From positions 1 to 38,913 of the forward strand of contig JAHEMM010000017.1 in the NCBI GenBank assembly GCA_024643655.1: a DNA stretch of 38,913 bases, given 5' to 3'. The translations under genes were made by a program, and so were the position numbers. Shown here one piece after another: positions 29,588 to 36,876 of the stretch. The DNA comes from Chitinophagaceae bacterium. Lineage in GTDB: Bacteria > Bacteroidota > Bacteroidia > Chitinophagales > Chitinophagaceae. A model generated the notes under the pieces. That model had not been told where the DNA came from. It was given only the letters and a program-made list of their open reading frames with translations, and ran no database searches. Numbering within the stretch: the first letter of the stretch is position 1; every line of letters starts with the position of its first letter.

Positions 29588-30556
29588 ATGGACCGAAAAA
29601 GAATTATTGCTGATTATTTGACTTTTACCCGTGGTAACAGAATTGCAATTTTGGTGATTCTGTTTTGTTTAATTGGCGTTTTTTTTCTTCCCGATTTTCT
29701 ATCTAAGGAAAATGATTCCCTTCAAGTTTTAAGTGATACTACATGGATTTCGAAATTGAAAAGCTTAGAACAGCGGGCAGCCGATAATTCTTCAAATACA
29801 AGTTACAATAATGACAATAGTGCTAATTTCCAATTTGATAAAAAGTCAAATAATTATTATAGCAAAGCAAAAGGCGAATTATTCAATTTTGACCCGAATA
29901 CACTTTCTACAGAGGGTTGGAAAAGACTTGGGCTAAGAGATAAAACTATAAGTACTATTCAGAATTATTTGAGCAAGGGCGGAAAATTTAGAATAGCAGA
30001 AGACCTTAGCAGGATTTATGGTCTCTTTCCAAATGAATATGAAAGAATTGCGCCATACATAACTATTCAATCAATTGAAAACCCATCAGCTATTAAGAAA
30101 TATGAAGAATTTAATAAATACCCTGAAAATCAAAACTCCAAAACCAATTCATCAGACTACTCCATTATAGATATTAATACTGCTGACGCCAGTGAGTTTA
30201 TGAGTTTACCAGGCATTGGGCCAACTTTTTCTACAAGAATCATCAACTTCAGGGAAAAACTGGGAGGATTTTATTCTATACAACAGATTGGCGAAACTTT
30301 TGGATTCCCAGACTCCACTTTTCAGAAAATAAAAAAATACCTGAAATTAGAAAATACAGCTATCAGAAAAATTAATATTAATACTGCTACTATTGACGAG
30401 TTAAAAGCACATCCATATATCAGGTACCAATTAGCAAACCCAATTATTGCTTATCGAAACCAGCATGGAAATTTTATAAGTCTTGAGAATCTAAAAAAAA
30501 TTATGACTATAACTGAAGAATTGTATATAAAAATTTCGCCCTATCTTACTTTATAG
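29588..30556 (+). CDS. Helix-hairpin-helix protein with three ComEA-like repeats
   Basis: The ATG at 29588 gives 322 residues; TTG and CTG codons directly before it are unlikely starts. A single membrane segment near residues 18-36 is followed by an Asn- and Ser-rich linker. Three ComEA-type helix-hairpin-helix units follow: FDPNTLSTEGWKRLGL (about 90), DINTADASEFMSLPGIGP (about 195) and ININTATIDELKAHPYIR (about 260). The second carries the classic LPGIGP DNA-binding hairpin. A periplasm-facing or membrane-anchored DNA-binding role, as in DNA uptake, is plausible but not shown. The gene lies on the opposite strand inside the rplL-rpoB junction, sharing the upstream region with rpoB and converging on rplL. 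Confidence 0.88.
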   Translation: MDRKRIIADYLTFTRGNRIAILVILFCLIGVFFLPDFLSKENDSLQVLSDTTWISKLKSLEQRAADNSSNTSYNNDNSANFQFDKKSNNYYSKAKGELFNFDPNTLSTEGWKRLGLRDKTISTIQNYLSKGGKFRIAEDLSRIYGLFPNEYERIAPYITIQSIENPSAIKKYEEFNKYPENQNSKTNSSDYSIIDINTADASEFMSLPGIGPTFSTRIINFREKLGGFYSIQQIGETFGFPDSTFQKIKKYLKLENTAIRKININTATIDELKAHPYIRYQLANPIIAYRNQHGNFISLENLKKIMTITEELYIKISPYLTL

Positions 30557-30573
30557 TTTTAGAAAAAAATAAA

Positions 30574-30598
30574 AAACCCTTCGAAAAACGAAGGGTTT
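30574..30598 (-). terminator. Terminator of the rplK-rplA-rplJ-rplL unit
   Basis: AAACCCTTCG (30574-30583) pairs with CGAAGGGTTT (30589-30598) over an AAAAA loop. On the minus strand it is followed by TTTATTTTTTT, a strong U-tract. It may also act weakly for the convergent helix-hairpin-helix gene, which ends at 30556. Confidence 0.92.
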
Positions 30599-30618
30599 AA
30601 AAAATATTCAGTAAAAAA

Positions 30619-30993
30619 TTAAGCTATCTCCACTTCAGCACCTGCTTCAGTTAATTTAGCTTTCATTTCGTCAGCTTCTACTTTAGAAACACCTTCTTTA
30701 ATAGTTTTTGGAGCACCATCAACTAAGTCTTTTGCCTCTTTCAAACCTAATCCAGTTAAATCTTTAACGATTTTAACTACACCTAGTTTAGAAGCACCTG
30801 CACTCTTCAATACTACATCAAATGCAGTTTTCTCTTCTGCTGCTGCTGCACCATCTCCACCACCTGCTGCCATTACAACTGCAGCTGCTGCTGGTTCTAT
30901 ACCATATTCTGTTTTTAAGAAATCAGCTAATTCCTGAACTTCTTTTACTGTTAAGGCTACTAGGCCTTCTGCTAATGCTTTTACGTCTGCCAT
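30619..30993 (-). CDS. rplL: 50S ribosomal protein L7/L12 (bL12)
   Basis: bL12 is the multi-copy stalk protein that recruits elongation GTPases. The 124-residue sequence has the N-terminal dimerisation helices (residues 1-33), a flexible Ala- and Gly-rich hinge (about 36-53), and the globular C-terminal domain with [27 protein letters not shown], the factor-binding helices. The start at 30993 is the only sensible ATG. The gene follows rplJ after 112 bases and ends just before a strong terminator. Unlike in many bacteria, rpoB does not follow directly. Confidence 0.98.
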   Translation of the reverse strand: MADVKALAEGLVALTVKEVQELADFLKTEYGIEPAAAAVVMAAGGGDGAAAAEEKTAFDVVLKSAGASKLGVVKIVKDLTGLGLKEAKDLVDGAPKTIKEGVSKVEADEMKAKLTEAGAEVEIA

Positions 30994-31105
30994 TTTATTT
31001 GAATTTTTACCGTCTTCACAGCTTTAATAATGCTCCAACGGCGGTTTTAAAAAAATTTGCCTTAATTGTCCCTCAGGCCTGGGAGTTCTTTTATTTAAAA
31101 TGCAA

Positions 31106-31765
31106 TTATTCTGCTTTGGGTTCATCAGATGATGCTTCCTCTGTTGCCGGAGGAGTTGTTTCTTCTGGCGCTGCTTCAGCTGCTGGAGTTGGTTTTACTT
31201 CTTCTGCAACAGGTGCCTCTACTACTGGTGCTTCAGCAACAACAGCCATTTCTGTTTCAGCCTTAGCTGTTGGTCCGTTTTCAGCATGATTCAATAATGC
31301 AGCCAATACTCTCTTAGCAGGAGATTGTAACAATCCAATAACCTCACCAATAAGCTCATTCTTAGTTTTAATTTGTGTAAGAGCTTTTAAACTACTATCA
31401 CCAGTGTAAATATCCCCATTGATGAACGCCGCTTTTAAAACAGGCTTCTCACCATTACTTTCTTTACGGAAAGAACTGATAATTACAGCTGGATCTTTTG
31501 GATTCTCAGAAAACATTAATGCAGTTACCTTATGCAACGAATCGTAAACTCCTGCATATTTTTCAGCATCCAATGATTCCAACGCTTTTTTAATCAGCGT
31601 ATTTTTTGCCACTTTCATTTCAACTTCTTTGCTAAAACAAGCACGGCGTAATTTGCCTACCTGTGCTACTGATAACGACTCAGTATCTGCAACATAAAAG
31701 TTATTGTATTGTGTGAATTTGCCTTTCAGCAATTCAATCACTTCGTTTTTTTGATCTTTTGTCAT
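31106..31765 (-). CDS. rplJ: 50S ribosomal protein L10 (uL10) with acidic C-terminal tail
   Basis: uL10 anchors bL12 dimers to 23S rRNA. Residues 1 to about 165 make up the normal L10 fold (VADTESLSVAQVGKLRR, KVAKNTLIKKAL) and the helix that holds bL12 (VIGLLQSPAKRVLAALL). Residues 169-219 form an extra tail of about 50 residues built of Ala, Glu, Pro and Thr (AEAPVVEAPVAEEVKPTP), predicted to be disordered. The 219-residue total compares with about 165-175 in most bacteria. The reading frame is continuous and the tail codon usage looks like that of the gene. The tail may be a lineage-specific extension of the stalk base. Confidence 0.97.
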   Translation of the reverse strand: MTKDQKNEVIELLKGKFTQYNNFYVADTESLSVAQVGKLRRACFSKEVEMKVAKNTLIKKALESLDAEKYAGVYDSLHKVTALMFSENPKDPAVIISSFRKESNGEKPVLKAAFINGDIYTGDSSLKALTQIKTKNELIGEVIGLLQSPAKRVLAALLNHAENGPTAKAETEMAVVAEAPVVEAPVAEEVKPTPAAEAAPEETTPPATEEASSDEPKAE

Positions 31766-31809
31766 GACGTTTTATTTGTCATTCACCTTTCGGCGAATCA
31801 GTTTAGTAA

Positions 31810-32505
31810 TTAATGAATAAATGCTTTTGCATCAATCGAAATTCCAGGGCTCATAGAACTAGCCATACTGATACCTCTAACGTAAGTACCTTTTGAAGAT
31901 GCGGGTTTTGCTCTTAAAATAGCATTGATCAATTCCTGACTGTTCTCTGCAATTTTTTCAGGAGTAAAACTGATACGTCCTATTGAAGCATGAACAATAC
32001 CTACTTTATCAACTTTAAATGCAATCTTTCCTCCTTTCACATCATTGACTGCATTTGCAACATCATTTGTTACAGTACCTGTTTTTGGATTTGGCATTAA
32101 ATTACGAGGACCTAATACTTTACCTAATCTTCCAATCTTAGGCATTACAGATGGTGTAGCGATAATTACATCAATATCTACCCAACCACCATCTATTTTT
32201 GTTACATATTCATCTAAACCAACATAATCTGCACCTGCTTCTTTTGCTTCAGCTTCTTTGTCTGGCGTACAAAGAACTAATACTTTCTTTGTTTTACCAG
32301 TACCATGCGGCAAAGAAACTGTACCACGGATAGCCTGATCTGCTTTCTTTGGATCTACACCCAAACGTATATGAAGATCAACAGATGCATCAAATTTGCA
32401 GGTAGTAATACTTTTTACTAATGCAGATGCTTCTTTTAAAGAGTATGATTTATTGTCGTCAACTTGTGCGTTTACGACCTTTCTTTTTTTACTTATAAAT
32501 GCCAT
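31810..32505 (-). CDS. rplA: 50S ribosomal protein L1 (uL1)
   Basis: uL1 forms the mobile stalk that helps expel deacylated tRNA, and in many bacteria it represses its own operon by binding the mRNA. The 231-residue length is normal. Conserved stretches include [38 protein letters not shown] (both RNA-binding parts) and [15 protein letters not shown]. It follows rplK after 25 bases and precedes rplJ by 44. The start is an ATG in an A-rich context with no Shine-Dalgarno. The folded leader upstream of rplK is a candidate autoregulatory target. Confidence 0.98.
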   Translation of the reverse strand: MAFISKKRKVVNAQVDDNKSYSLKEASALVKSITTCKFDASVDLHIRLGVDPKKADQAIRGTVSLPHGTGKTKKVLVLCTPDKEAEAKEAGADYVGLDEYVTKIDGGWVDIDVIIATPSVMPKIGRLGKVLGPRNLMPNPKTGTVTNDVANAVNDVKGGKIAFKVDKVGIVHASIGRISFTPEKIAENSQELINAILRAKPASSKGTYVRGISMASSMSPGISIDAKAFIH

Positions 32506-32530
32506 TGTAATTCGTTTAAGGGTTCTTTAA

Positions 32531-32974
32531 TTAATTTTCCCAAGGGGCTTTTCCTTCAACATTTAAACCCATGCTTCGGGCTGTTCCTGCTACCATTTTC
32601 ATGGCACTTTCGATAGTAAAGCAATTCAAATCAGGCATTTTATCTTCTGCGATAGCTTTTACCTGATCCCAGTTTACTTTACCAACTTTTGCACGGTTGC
32701 TTTCCTTAGAACCCTTTTGAAGCTTTGCTGCTTCCATTAACTGAATTGCAGCAGGAGGTGTTTTCAACACAAAGTCGAAACTCTTGTCAGCATAGACAGT
32801 AATTAATACGGGGATTACTTTTCCTTGTTTGTCTTGAGTCCTTGCATTGAACTGCTTACAGAAGTCCATGATATTAATACCTTTAGAACCTAATGCAGGA
32901 CCGATTGGAGGTGCAGGATTGGCCTGGCCACCCTTACACTGCAGCTTTACGTAGCCGCTGATTTCTTTTGCCAT
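32531..32974 (-). CDS. rplK: 50S ribosomal protein L11 (uL11)
   Basis: uL11 sits at the GTPase-associated centre and binds the 58-nucleotide region of 23S rRNA. The 147 residues show the N-terminal [20 protein letters not shown] with the flexible proline-rich segment, the conserved GKVIPV region, and the C-terminal rRNA-binding domain ending [13 protein letters not shown]. It is the first gene of the rplK-rplA-rplJ-rplL unit. The ATG at 32974 lies in an A-rich, Shine-Dalgarno-free context. Transcription probably begins near 33113, giving a leader of about 140 bases with a long hairpin. Confidence 0.98.
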   Translation of the reverse strand: MAKEISGYVKLQCKGGQANPAPPIGPALGSKGINIMDFCKQFNARTQDKQGKVIPVLITVYADKSFDFVLKTPPAAIQLMEAAKLQKGSKESNRAKVGKVNWDQVKAIAEDKMPDLNCFTIESAMKMVAGTARSMGLNVEGKAPWEN

Positions 32975-33119
32975 TTTTTATCTTTTTTGGTTATAGCGAC
33001 TTTTCATTTACCATATGGCTTATTACTAAGTCTCCCAAATTCAATTGTATGTATAGCTTTTACTACACATATCCACCATTGCGCAAGCTATAGTGGTTAA
33101 AAAGAACTAATTGGGGCGG

Positions 33120-33150
33120 CGAAGTTAAATGCTTTTAATGAATTGGCCAA
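33120..33150 (-). promoter_or_regulatory. Promoter of the rplK operon
   Basis: On the minus strand TTG (33150-33148) and TAACTTCG (33127-33120) are 20 bases apart, followed by CCGCCCC. The -7 element differs from TAnnTTTG at one base. Confidence 0.68.
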
Positions 33151-33239
33151 AGTATTTTTTAACACTTTGCCTGGTATGCGGTTTCTTATTTGAGCAATAA
33201 TTGCGAAGCTCAATTCAGGGTATCAATCAATACATAAAA

Positions 33240-33266
33240 AAACCATCCAGCAAATGTGAATGGCTT
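33240..33266 (-). terminator. Terminator after nusG
   Basis: Arms at 33240-33249 and 33257-33266 form a 10-bp stem (two G-U pairs) with a 7-base loop. On the minus strand it follows the nusG stop by 22 bases and ends in a run of U. Confidence 0.75.
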
Positions 33267-33288
33267 TTAATAATTTAAAAATTATGGA

Positions 33289-33894
33289 TTAACTAATTTT
33301 CTCAACCTGCATATAATTTAATTCTACAGGTGTTGAGCGACCAAATATTTTCACTGTTACTTTTAATTTCTTCTTTTCATCATTAACCTCTTCAATTACA
33401 CCATTAAAGTCGTTAAAAGGACCTTCAATGATTTTAATTGTTTCGCCGACAATGAAAGGCTCACTCATACTTACACCACCAGCTTCAGCCATTTCATCCA
33501 TTTTGCCCAACATCTTATTCACTTCTGCTTTACGAAGTGCTATTGGGTTTTCTTTTCCAAGAAAATGGATAACATTTGGAGTATTCTTTACTACATCTCT
33601 TAGATCGTCGCTTAATTTTCCTTCCGCAATTTCTATCATTACATAACCAGGATAATAATTCCTTTCCCGCATTACTTTTTTACCATTGGCAACTTTGTAC
33701 ACTTTTTCTACAGGAAGAAAAATCTGTCTTACCTGCTCCCAACCACCACGGCTGATTTCTTTATCCAAATATTCTTTTACTTTTTTCTCCTTGCCACTAA
33801 CCACACGAAGTACAAACCATTTTGTATCTTGTTGATGTTCGTCTTCAATATGCCCGTTATTCTCTGTATTTTCTGTATTTGTAGTTACTTCCAT
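33289..33894 (-). CDS. nusG: Transcription termination/antitermination factor NusG
   Basis: NusG binds RNA polymerase, reduces pausing and links transcription to ribosomes or Rho. The 201-residue sequence has an acidic, variable N-terminal tail (about 1-23), the NGN domain beginning WFVLRVVSGKEKKV and containing RNYYPGYVMIE, and a C-terminal KOW domain with VGETIKIIEGPFNDFNGVIEEV. There is no large insertion between the domains, so this is the housekeeping NusG and not a specialised UpxY-type paralogue. It follows secE after three bases, the near-universal secE-nusG pair, and is followed by a terminator. No separate promoter is seen ahead of it. Confidence 0.98.
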   Translation of the reverse strand: MEVTTNTENTENNGHIEDEHQQDTKWFVLRVVSGKEKKVKEYLDKEISRGGWEQVRQIFLPVEKVYKVANGKKVMRERNYYPGYVMIEIAEGKLSDDLRDVVKNTPNVIHFLGKENPIALRKAEVNKMLGKMDEMAEAGGVSMSEPFIVGETIKIIEGPFNDFNGVIEEVNDEKKKLKVTVKIFGRSTPVELNYMQVEKIS

Positions 33895-33897
33895 TGC

Positions 33898-34092
33898 TTA
33901 GTAAAGTTTATCATAAACGAACTTCAATCCATTTCCAAAAACAGAGTCCATCGCCAATACAATTAATGTAATTACTATTGTAGCGGCAATTACAATCATT
34001 GTAGATTGCTGTAACTGAGGCCAGGTTGGCCAGGTTACTTTCTCTGTTAATTCTTTGTATGAATCTTTAAAATAATTAGCAATCTTAATCAT
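33898..34092 (-). CDS. secE: Preprotein translocase subunit SecE
   Basis: SecE clamps the SecY channel in the inner membrane. This 64-residue protein is the short, one-membrane-segment form: an amphipathic N-terminal region with FKDSYKELTEKVTWPTWPQL, including the conserved WP motif, then a hydrophobic segment (about 30-52). It is directly ahead of nusG and just after tRNA-Trp, as expected. The start at 34092 (MIKIANYFK) fits family alignments. No Shine-Dalgarno is visible. Confidence 0.96.
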   Translation of the reverse strand: MIKIANYFKDSYKELTEKVTWPTWPQLQQSTMIVIAATIVITLIVLAMDSVFGNGLKFVYDKLY

Positions 34093-34127
34093 GTTCTGAG
34101 TTTGTTATTTCTAATAATAAAAATCTG

Positions 34128-34198
34128 CACGGGCACTAGGATTCGAACCCAGATCAAAGGTTTTGGAGACCCGTATGCTACCGTTGCACCATGCCCGT
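34128..34198 (-). tRNA. tRNA-Trp (anticodon CCA)
   Basis: The 71-base cloverleaf has acceptor ACGGGCA pairing with TGCCCGT, a D-arm GTGCAACGGTAGCAT, an anticodon loop CTCCAAA giving CCA, and a T-arm GGTTCGAATCC. The discriminator is G and CCA is not encoded (GCA follows by chance). It lies between tuf and secE, in line with the conserved cluster, and may be cut from a tRNA-secE-nusG precursor. Confidence 0.96.
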
Positions 34199-34260
34199 AA
34201 ATTACCTTTTGAAAATTTATTTTTTGAAATTTCGCAGGTATACTATTTAAAGAACTTTTA

Positions 34261-34305
34261 AAAACAAAGTACCTGAGGCTATATTTACCAAAGGTACTTT
34301 GTTTT
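34261..34305 (-). terminator. Terminator-like hairpin after tuf, possible pseudoknot
   Basis: AAAACAAAGTACCT (34261-34274) pairs perfectly with AGGTACTTTGTTTT (34292-34305). On the minus strand it comes 52 bases after the tuf stop and ends in TTTT. In addition, loop bases GAGGCT (34275-34280) can pair with AGCCTC (34312-34317) just outside the stem, which would give an H-type pseudoknot. Confidence 0.8.
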
Positions 34306-34356
34306 ATTTTAAGCCTCTTAAATTACTCTATATCAGAGTCTTAAGCGGCCATTATT

Positions 34357-35547
34357 TTATTTTATGATCTCAGTAACCTGTCCAGCACCAACTGTACGGC
34401 CACCTTCACGAATCGCAAATTTCAAACCTTTCTCCATCGCAATTGGCTGGATAAGTTTTACTGTCAACGAAGTGTTATCGCCAGGCATAACCATTTCAGT
34501 ACCTGCATTCAGCTCAACCTCTCCAGTTACGTCAGTTGTACGGAAGTAGAACTGAGGACGGTATTTCTGGAAAAATGGAGTGTGACGTCCACCTTCTTCT
34601 TTGCTTAATACGTAAACTTCACACTTAAACTCTGTGTGTGGAGTAATTGAACCTGGCTTACAGATTACCATACCACGACGGATTTGAGTTTTCTCAATAC
34701 CACGTAATAGTAAACCTGCATTATCTCCAGCTTCACCTTCATCCAATAATTTACGGAACATTTCTACACCTGTACAAGTAGAAGTAAGTGGTTCTTCAAC
34801 AAGACCAACGATCTCAACTGCTTCTCCAACTTTAATACGACCTCTTTCGATACGACCTGTAGCAACAGTACCACGACCAGTAATTGAGAATACATCCTCA
34901 ACTGACATAAGAAATGGCTGATCTACCGGACGAGGAGGAAGTGGGATATAAGAATCCACAGCAGCCATAAGCTCTTCAACTTGCTTTACAGCTTCAGCTT
35001 CTCCTTCTAATGCCTTAATCGCAGAACCCTTAATGATTGGTGTATTATCACCATCAAAACCATAGAATGTAAGTAGCTCACGGATTTCCATTTCTACTAA
35101 TTCTAAAAGTTCCGGATCGTCAACCAAATCAACTTTATTCATAAATACTACAATAGTTGGTACACCAACCTGACGGGCAAGCAGGATATGCTCTTTCGTT
35201 TGTGGCATTGGACCATCAGTAGCAGCAACTACAAGTATAGCACCGTCCATTTGGGCAGCACCAGTAATCATATTTTTTACATAGTCAGCGTGACCTGGAC
35301 AGTCAACGTGGGCATAGTGACGGTTTTCTGTCTGGTATTCAACGTGTGCAGTATTAATTGTAATACCTCTTTCTTTTTCTTCAGGGGCACCATCAATTTC
35401 ATCATACTTTTTTGCAACGTTACCCATTCCTTTTGTAGAAAGGATAGATGTAATAGCAGCAGTTAATGTTGTTTTACCGTGGTCAATGTGACCGATAGTA
35501 CCAATGTTAACGTGGGGTTTTTCCCTCTTAAAGGTCTCTTTTGACAT
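34357..35547 (-). CDS. tuf: Elongation factor Tu
   Basis: EF-Tu delivers aminoacyl-tRNA to the ribosome using GTP. The 396 residues show the G1 motif GHIDHGKT at about 19-26, G3 DCPGH near 81-85, G4 NKVD near 136-139 and GSAIKAL as G5, followed by beta-barrel domains 2 and 3 ending [11 protein letters not shown]. All catalytic residues, including His in PGHADY, are present. It follows four tRNA genes on the same strand, separated from tRNA-Thr(GGT) by 132 bases of A- and T-rich leader without a Shine-Dalgarno. Cotranscription with the tRNAs is likely. A hairpin terminator follows. Confidence 0.99.
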   Translation of the reverse strand: MSKETFKREKPHVNIGTIGHIDHGKTTLTAAITSILSTKGMGNVAKKYDEIDGAPEEKERGITINTAHVEYQTENRHYAHVDCPGHADYVKNMITGAAQMDGAILVVAATDGPMPQTKEHILLARQVGVPTIVVFMNKVDLVDDPELLELVEMEIRELLTFYGFDGDNTPIIKGSAIKALEGEAEAVKQVEELMAAVDSYIPLPPRPVDQPFLMSVEDVFSITGRGTVATGRIERGRIKVGEAVEIVGLVEEPLTSTCTGVEMFRKLLDEGEAGDNAGLLLRGIEKTQIRRGMVICKPGSITPHTEFKCEVYVLSKEEGGRHTPFFQKYRPQFYFRTTDVTGEVELNAGTEMVMPGDNTSLTVKLIQPIAMEKGLKFAIREGGRTVGAGQVTEIIK

Positions 35548-35679
35548 TGTTATCTGTTTTAAATTGTGTTTTACTAAAAATTGTTGTTTTATTAAGAAAT
35601 CGAAAACAATTAAATGCCTTACGACATTCTTAAATTTTCAATTTTTTTTACATTTTCAATACTTCTTTAGCGATTAGAG

Positions 35680-35751
<72 letters not shown>

Positions 35752-35844
35752 TTAATTGAGTCATTGAAGTCAGTGAGAGTCATATTAGCCAAAAGTTACA
35801 AACCTTTTCTCATTTGACTCTTTGACTAATACGACTCTTTTTTG

Positions 35845-35917
35845 AGCGGAAGACCGGGCTCGAACCGGCCACCTGAAGCTTGGAAGGCTACCGCTCTACC
35901 AAATGAGCTACTTCCGC
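35845..35917 (-). tRNA. tRNA-Gly (anticodon TCC)
   Basis: The 73-base cloverleaf has acceptor GCGGAAG pairing with CTTCCGC, D-arm TAGCTCATTTGGTAGA, anticodon stem GTAGC/GCTTC around CTTCCAA, and T-arm CCGGTTCGAGCCCGG. The discriminator is T and CCA is not encoded. Confidence 0.97.
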
Positions 35918-35973
35918 TGTTATATATTATTACAAAGAACTTTTCACCATCGCCTAAGCTAAGATGAATAAAG

Positions 35974-36056
35974 TGGGCAGAGCTGGATTCGAACCAACGT
36001 ACTCGTGAGAGAACAGATTTACAGTCTGTCGCCTTTAGCCACTCGGCCATCTGCCC
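35974..36056 (-). tRNA. tRNA-Tyr (anticodon GTA)
   Basis: This 83-base class II tRNA has a long variable arm. Acceptor GGGCAGA pairs with TCTGCCC, the anticodon stem ACAGA/TCTGT surrounds CTGTAAA, and the T-arm contains GGTTCGAATCC. The discriminator is A and CCA is not encoded. Confidence 0.97.
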
Positions 36057-36063
36057 CCGGTAA

Positions 36064-36111
36064 TCAAATCTTATGATTTGAAGACTTTCTTAAAACAGAT
36101 CAAAAATCTGT
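36064..36111 (-). other. Two hairpins in the tRNA-Tyr/tRNA-Thr spacer
   Basis: TCAAATC/GATTTGA (36064-36070 and 36075-36081, loop TTAT) and ACAGAT/ATCTGT (36095-36100 and 36106-36111, loop CAAAA) are perfect small hairpins between the two tRNA genes. They may guide processing of the tRNA precursor. No U-tract follows, so they should not terminate transcription. Confidence 0.45.
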
Positions 36112-36119
36112 ACAATTTG

Positions 36120-36196
<77 letters not shown>

Positions 36197-36234
36197 ATAA
36201 AAGCAATAAAGAACTACCCCCATTTTTGGGAAGG

Positions 36235-36265
36235 CAAAGGTAAGGGAATTTAATAATTGGAAAAA
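36235..36265 (-). promoter_or_regulatory. Promoter of the tRNA-tuf cluster
   Basis: On the minus strand the -7 box TACCTTTG (36242-36235) is a full match and is followed by CCTTCCC. At the -33 position (around 36265-36262) the sequence is TTTTTC rather than TTTG, so only half of the promoter is ideal. Confidence 0.6.
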
Positions 36266-36390
36266 TTTTGATGTGTATTTTTTTCCTTGTTTTCAAACAG
36301 TTGTGAATAAAGTTTGAAATCCTTTATTTTAAACTGCCAAGTTCTACGCTTTTCAAAAATTGTAAGAGATGAAAAAATTACTTAAAATAA

Positions 36391-36418
36391 AAAAGGCCCT
36401 GCGAATGCAGGGCCTTTT
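36391..36418 (-). terminator. Terminator of hpf
   Basis: AAAAGGCCCTGC (36391-36402) pairs perfectly with GCAGGGCCTTTT (36407-36418) around GAAT. On the minus strand it lies directly after the hpf stop and runs into TTTTTTATTTT. It insulates the tRNA cluster from hpf. Confidence 0.95.
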
Positions 36419-36423
36419 TTATT

Positions 36424-36729
36424 TTAGGCTGCTTTTTTTTCTTTATTTCTTTTAATCTGAATTATCATTGAATCGAGAGCATGATCAAAAGACTCTTCAA
36501 AAGATTTAGAAGTTGATTTTACAAAAAAATTGTGACCTGGTATATGGACTCTTATCTCTGCAATTTTATCCTTAATTGCATGCACAACATTGTCAAGTTT
36601 CAAAAACACATTTATCCTAATAATGTGATCGTTGAAATTACTCAGTTTTTCAAGTTTTCGATTTACAAACTCAATTAACTTCGTGTCTGCATTAAAATGA
36701 ACTGATTGAATGTTTACGTTCATAATCAT
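36424..36729 (-). CDS. hpf: Ribosome hibernation-promoting factor, short HPF/RaiA type
   Basis: Short HPF proteins bind in the 30S decoding channel and stabilise inactive ribosomes in starvation. The 101-residue sequence begins MNVNIQSVHFNAD and has KLEKLSNFNDHIIRINVFLKLD and EIRVHIPGHNFFVK, the beta-alpha-beta core of the family, and ends in a basic KRNKEKKAA tail. It lacks the long C-terminal dimerisation domain, so it is the short form. The ATG at 36729 (MIMN) and the ATG at 36723 (MNVN) are both possible; family alignments favour the second. It is downstream of the Xer recombinase and ends at a strong terminator. Confidence 0.93.
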   Translation of the reverse strand: MIMNVNIQSVHFNADTKLIEFVNRKLEKLSNFNDHIIRINVFLKLDNVVHAIKDKIAEIRVHIPGHNFFVKSTSKSFEESFDHALDSMIIQIKRNKEKKAA

Positions 36730-36876
36730 TTTAGTTTAATCTGTGAAACAATAATTTAAAGAACTTCGGTTAATTTTTCCTTGGGTTCTGATTTTAATAT
36801 CAGTTTCAAGTTACGGAAAAACAGTATTTATCCAAAACAAAATGCTGAAAATATATTATTGTGCTAAAAGAAAGCT

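Larger units (their letters stand above)
32975..33288 (-). promoter_or_regulatory. 314-base rplK leader and nusG terminator region
   Basis: The gap contains the nusG terminator (33240-33266), the rplK promoter (33150-33120), and a leader of about 140 bases. The leader has a TATAGCTT/AAGCTATA stem (33052-33059 with 33085-33092) enclosing a 25-base loop. I see no gene. The long structured leader suggests post-transcriptional control, for instance by uL1, as in other bacteria; this is an inference from position. Confidence 0.55.

Noticed and set aside
29400-29588. 62-codon plus-strand frame upstream of the helix-hairpin-helix gene
   Set aside because: It lies over the rpoB promoter and leader, has no signal or domain pattern and looks like random AT-rich sequence.
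30822-31289. 155-codon plus-strand frame rich in Leu, then Ala and Ser
   Set aside because: It is the antisense of the low-complexity parts of rplL and rplJ; the biased composition keeps the frame open.
35826-36050. 74-codon minus-strand frame across tRNA-Gly and tRNA-Tyr
   Set aside because: It is an artefact of two tRNA genes read as protein.
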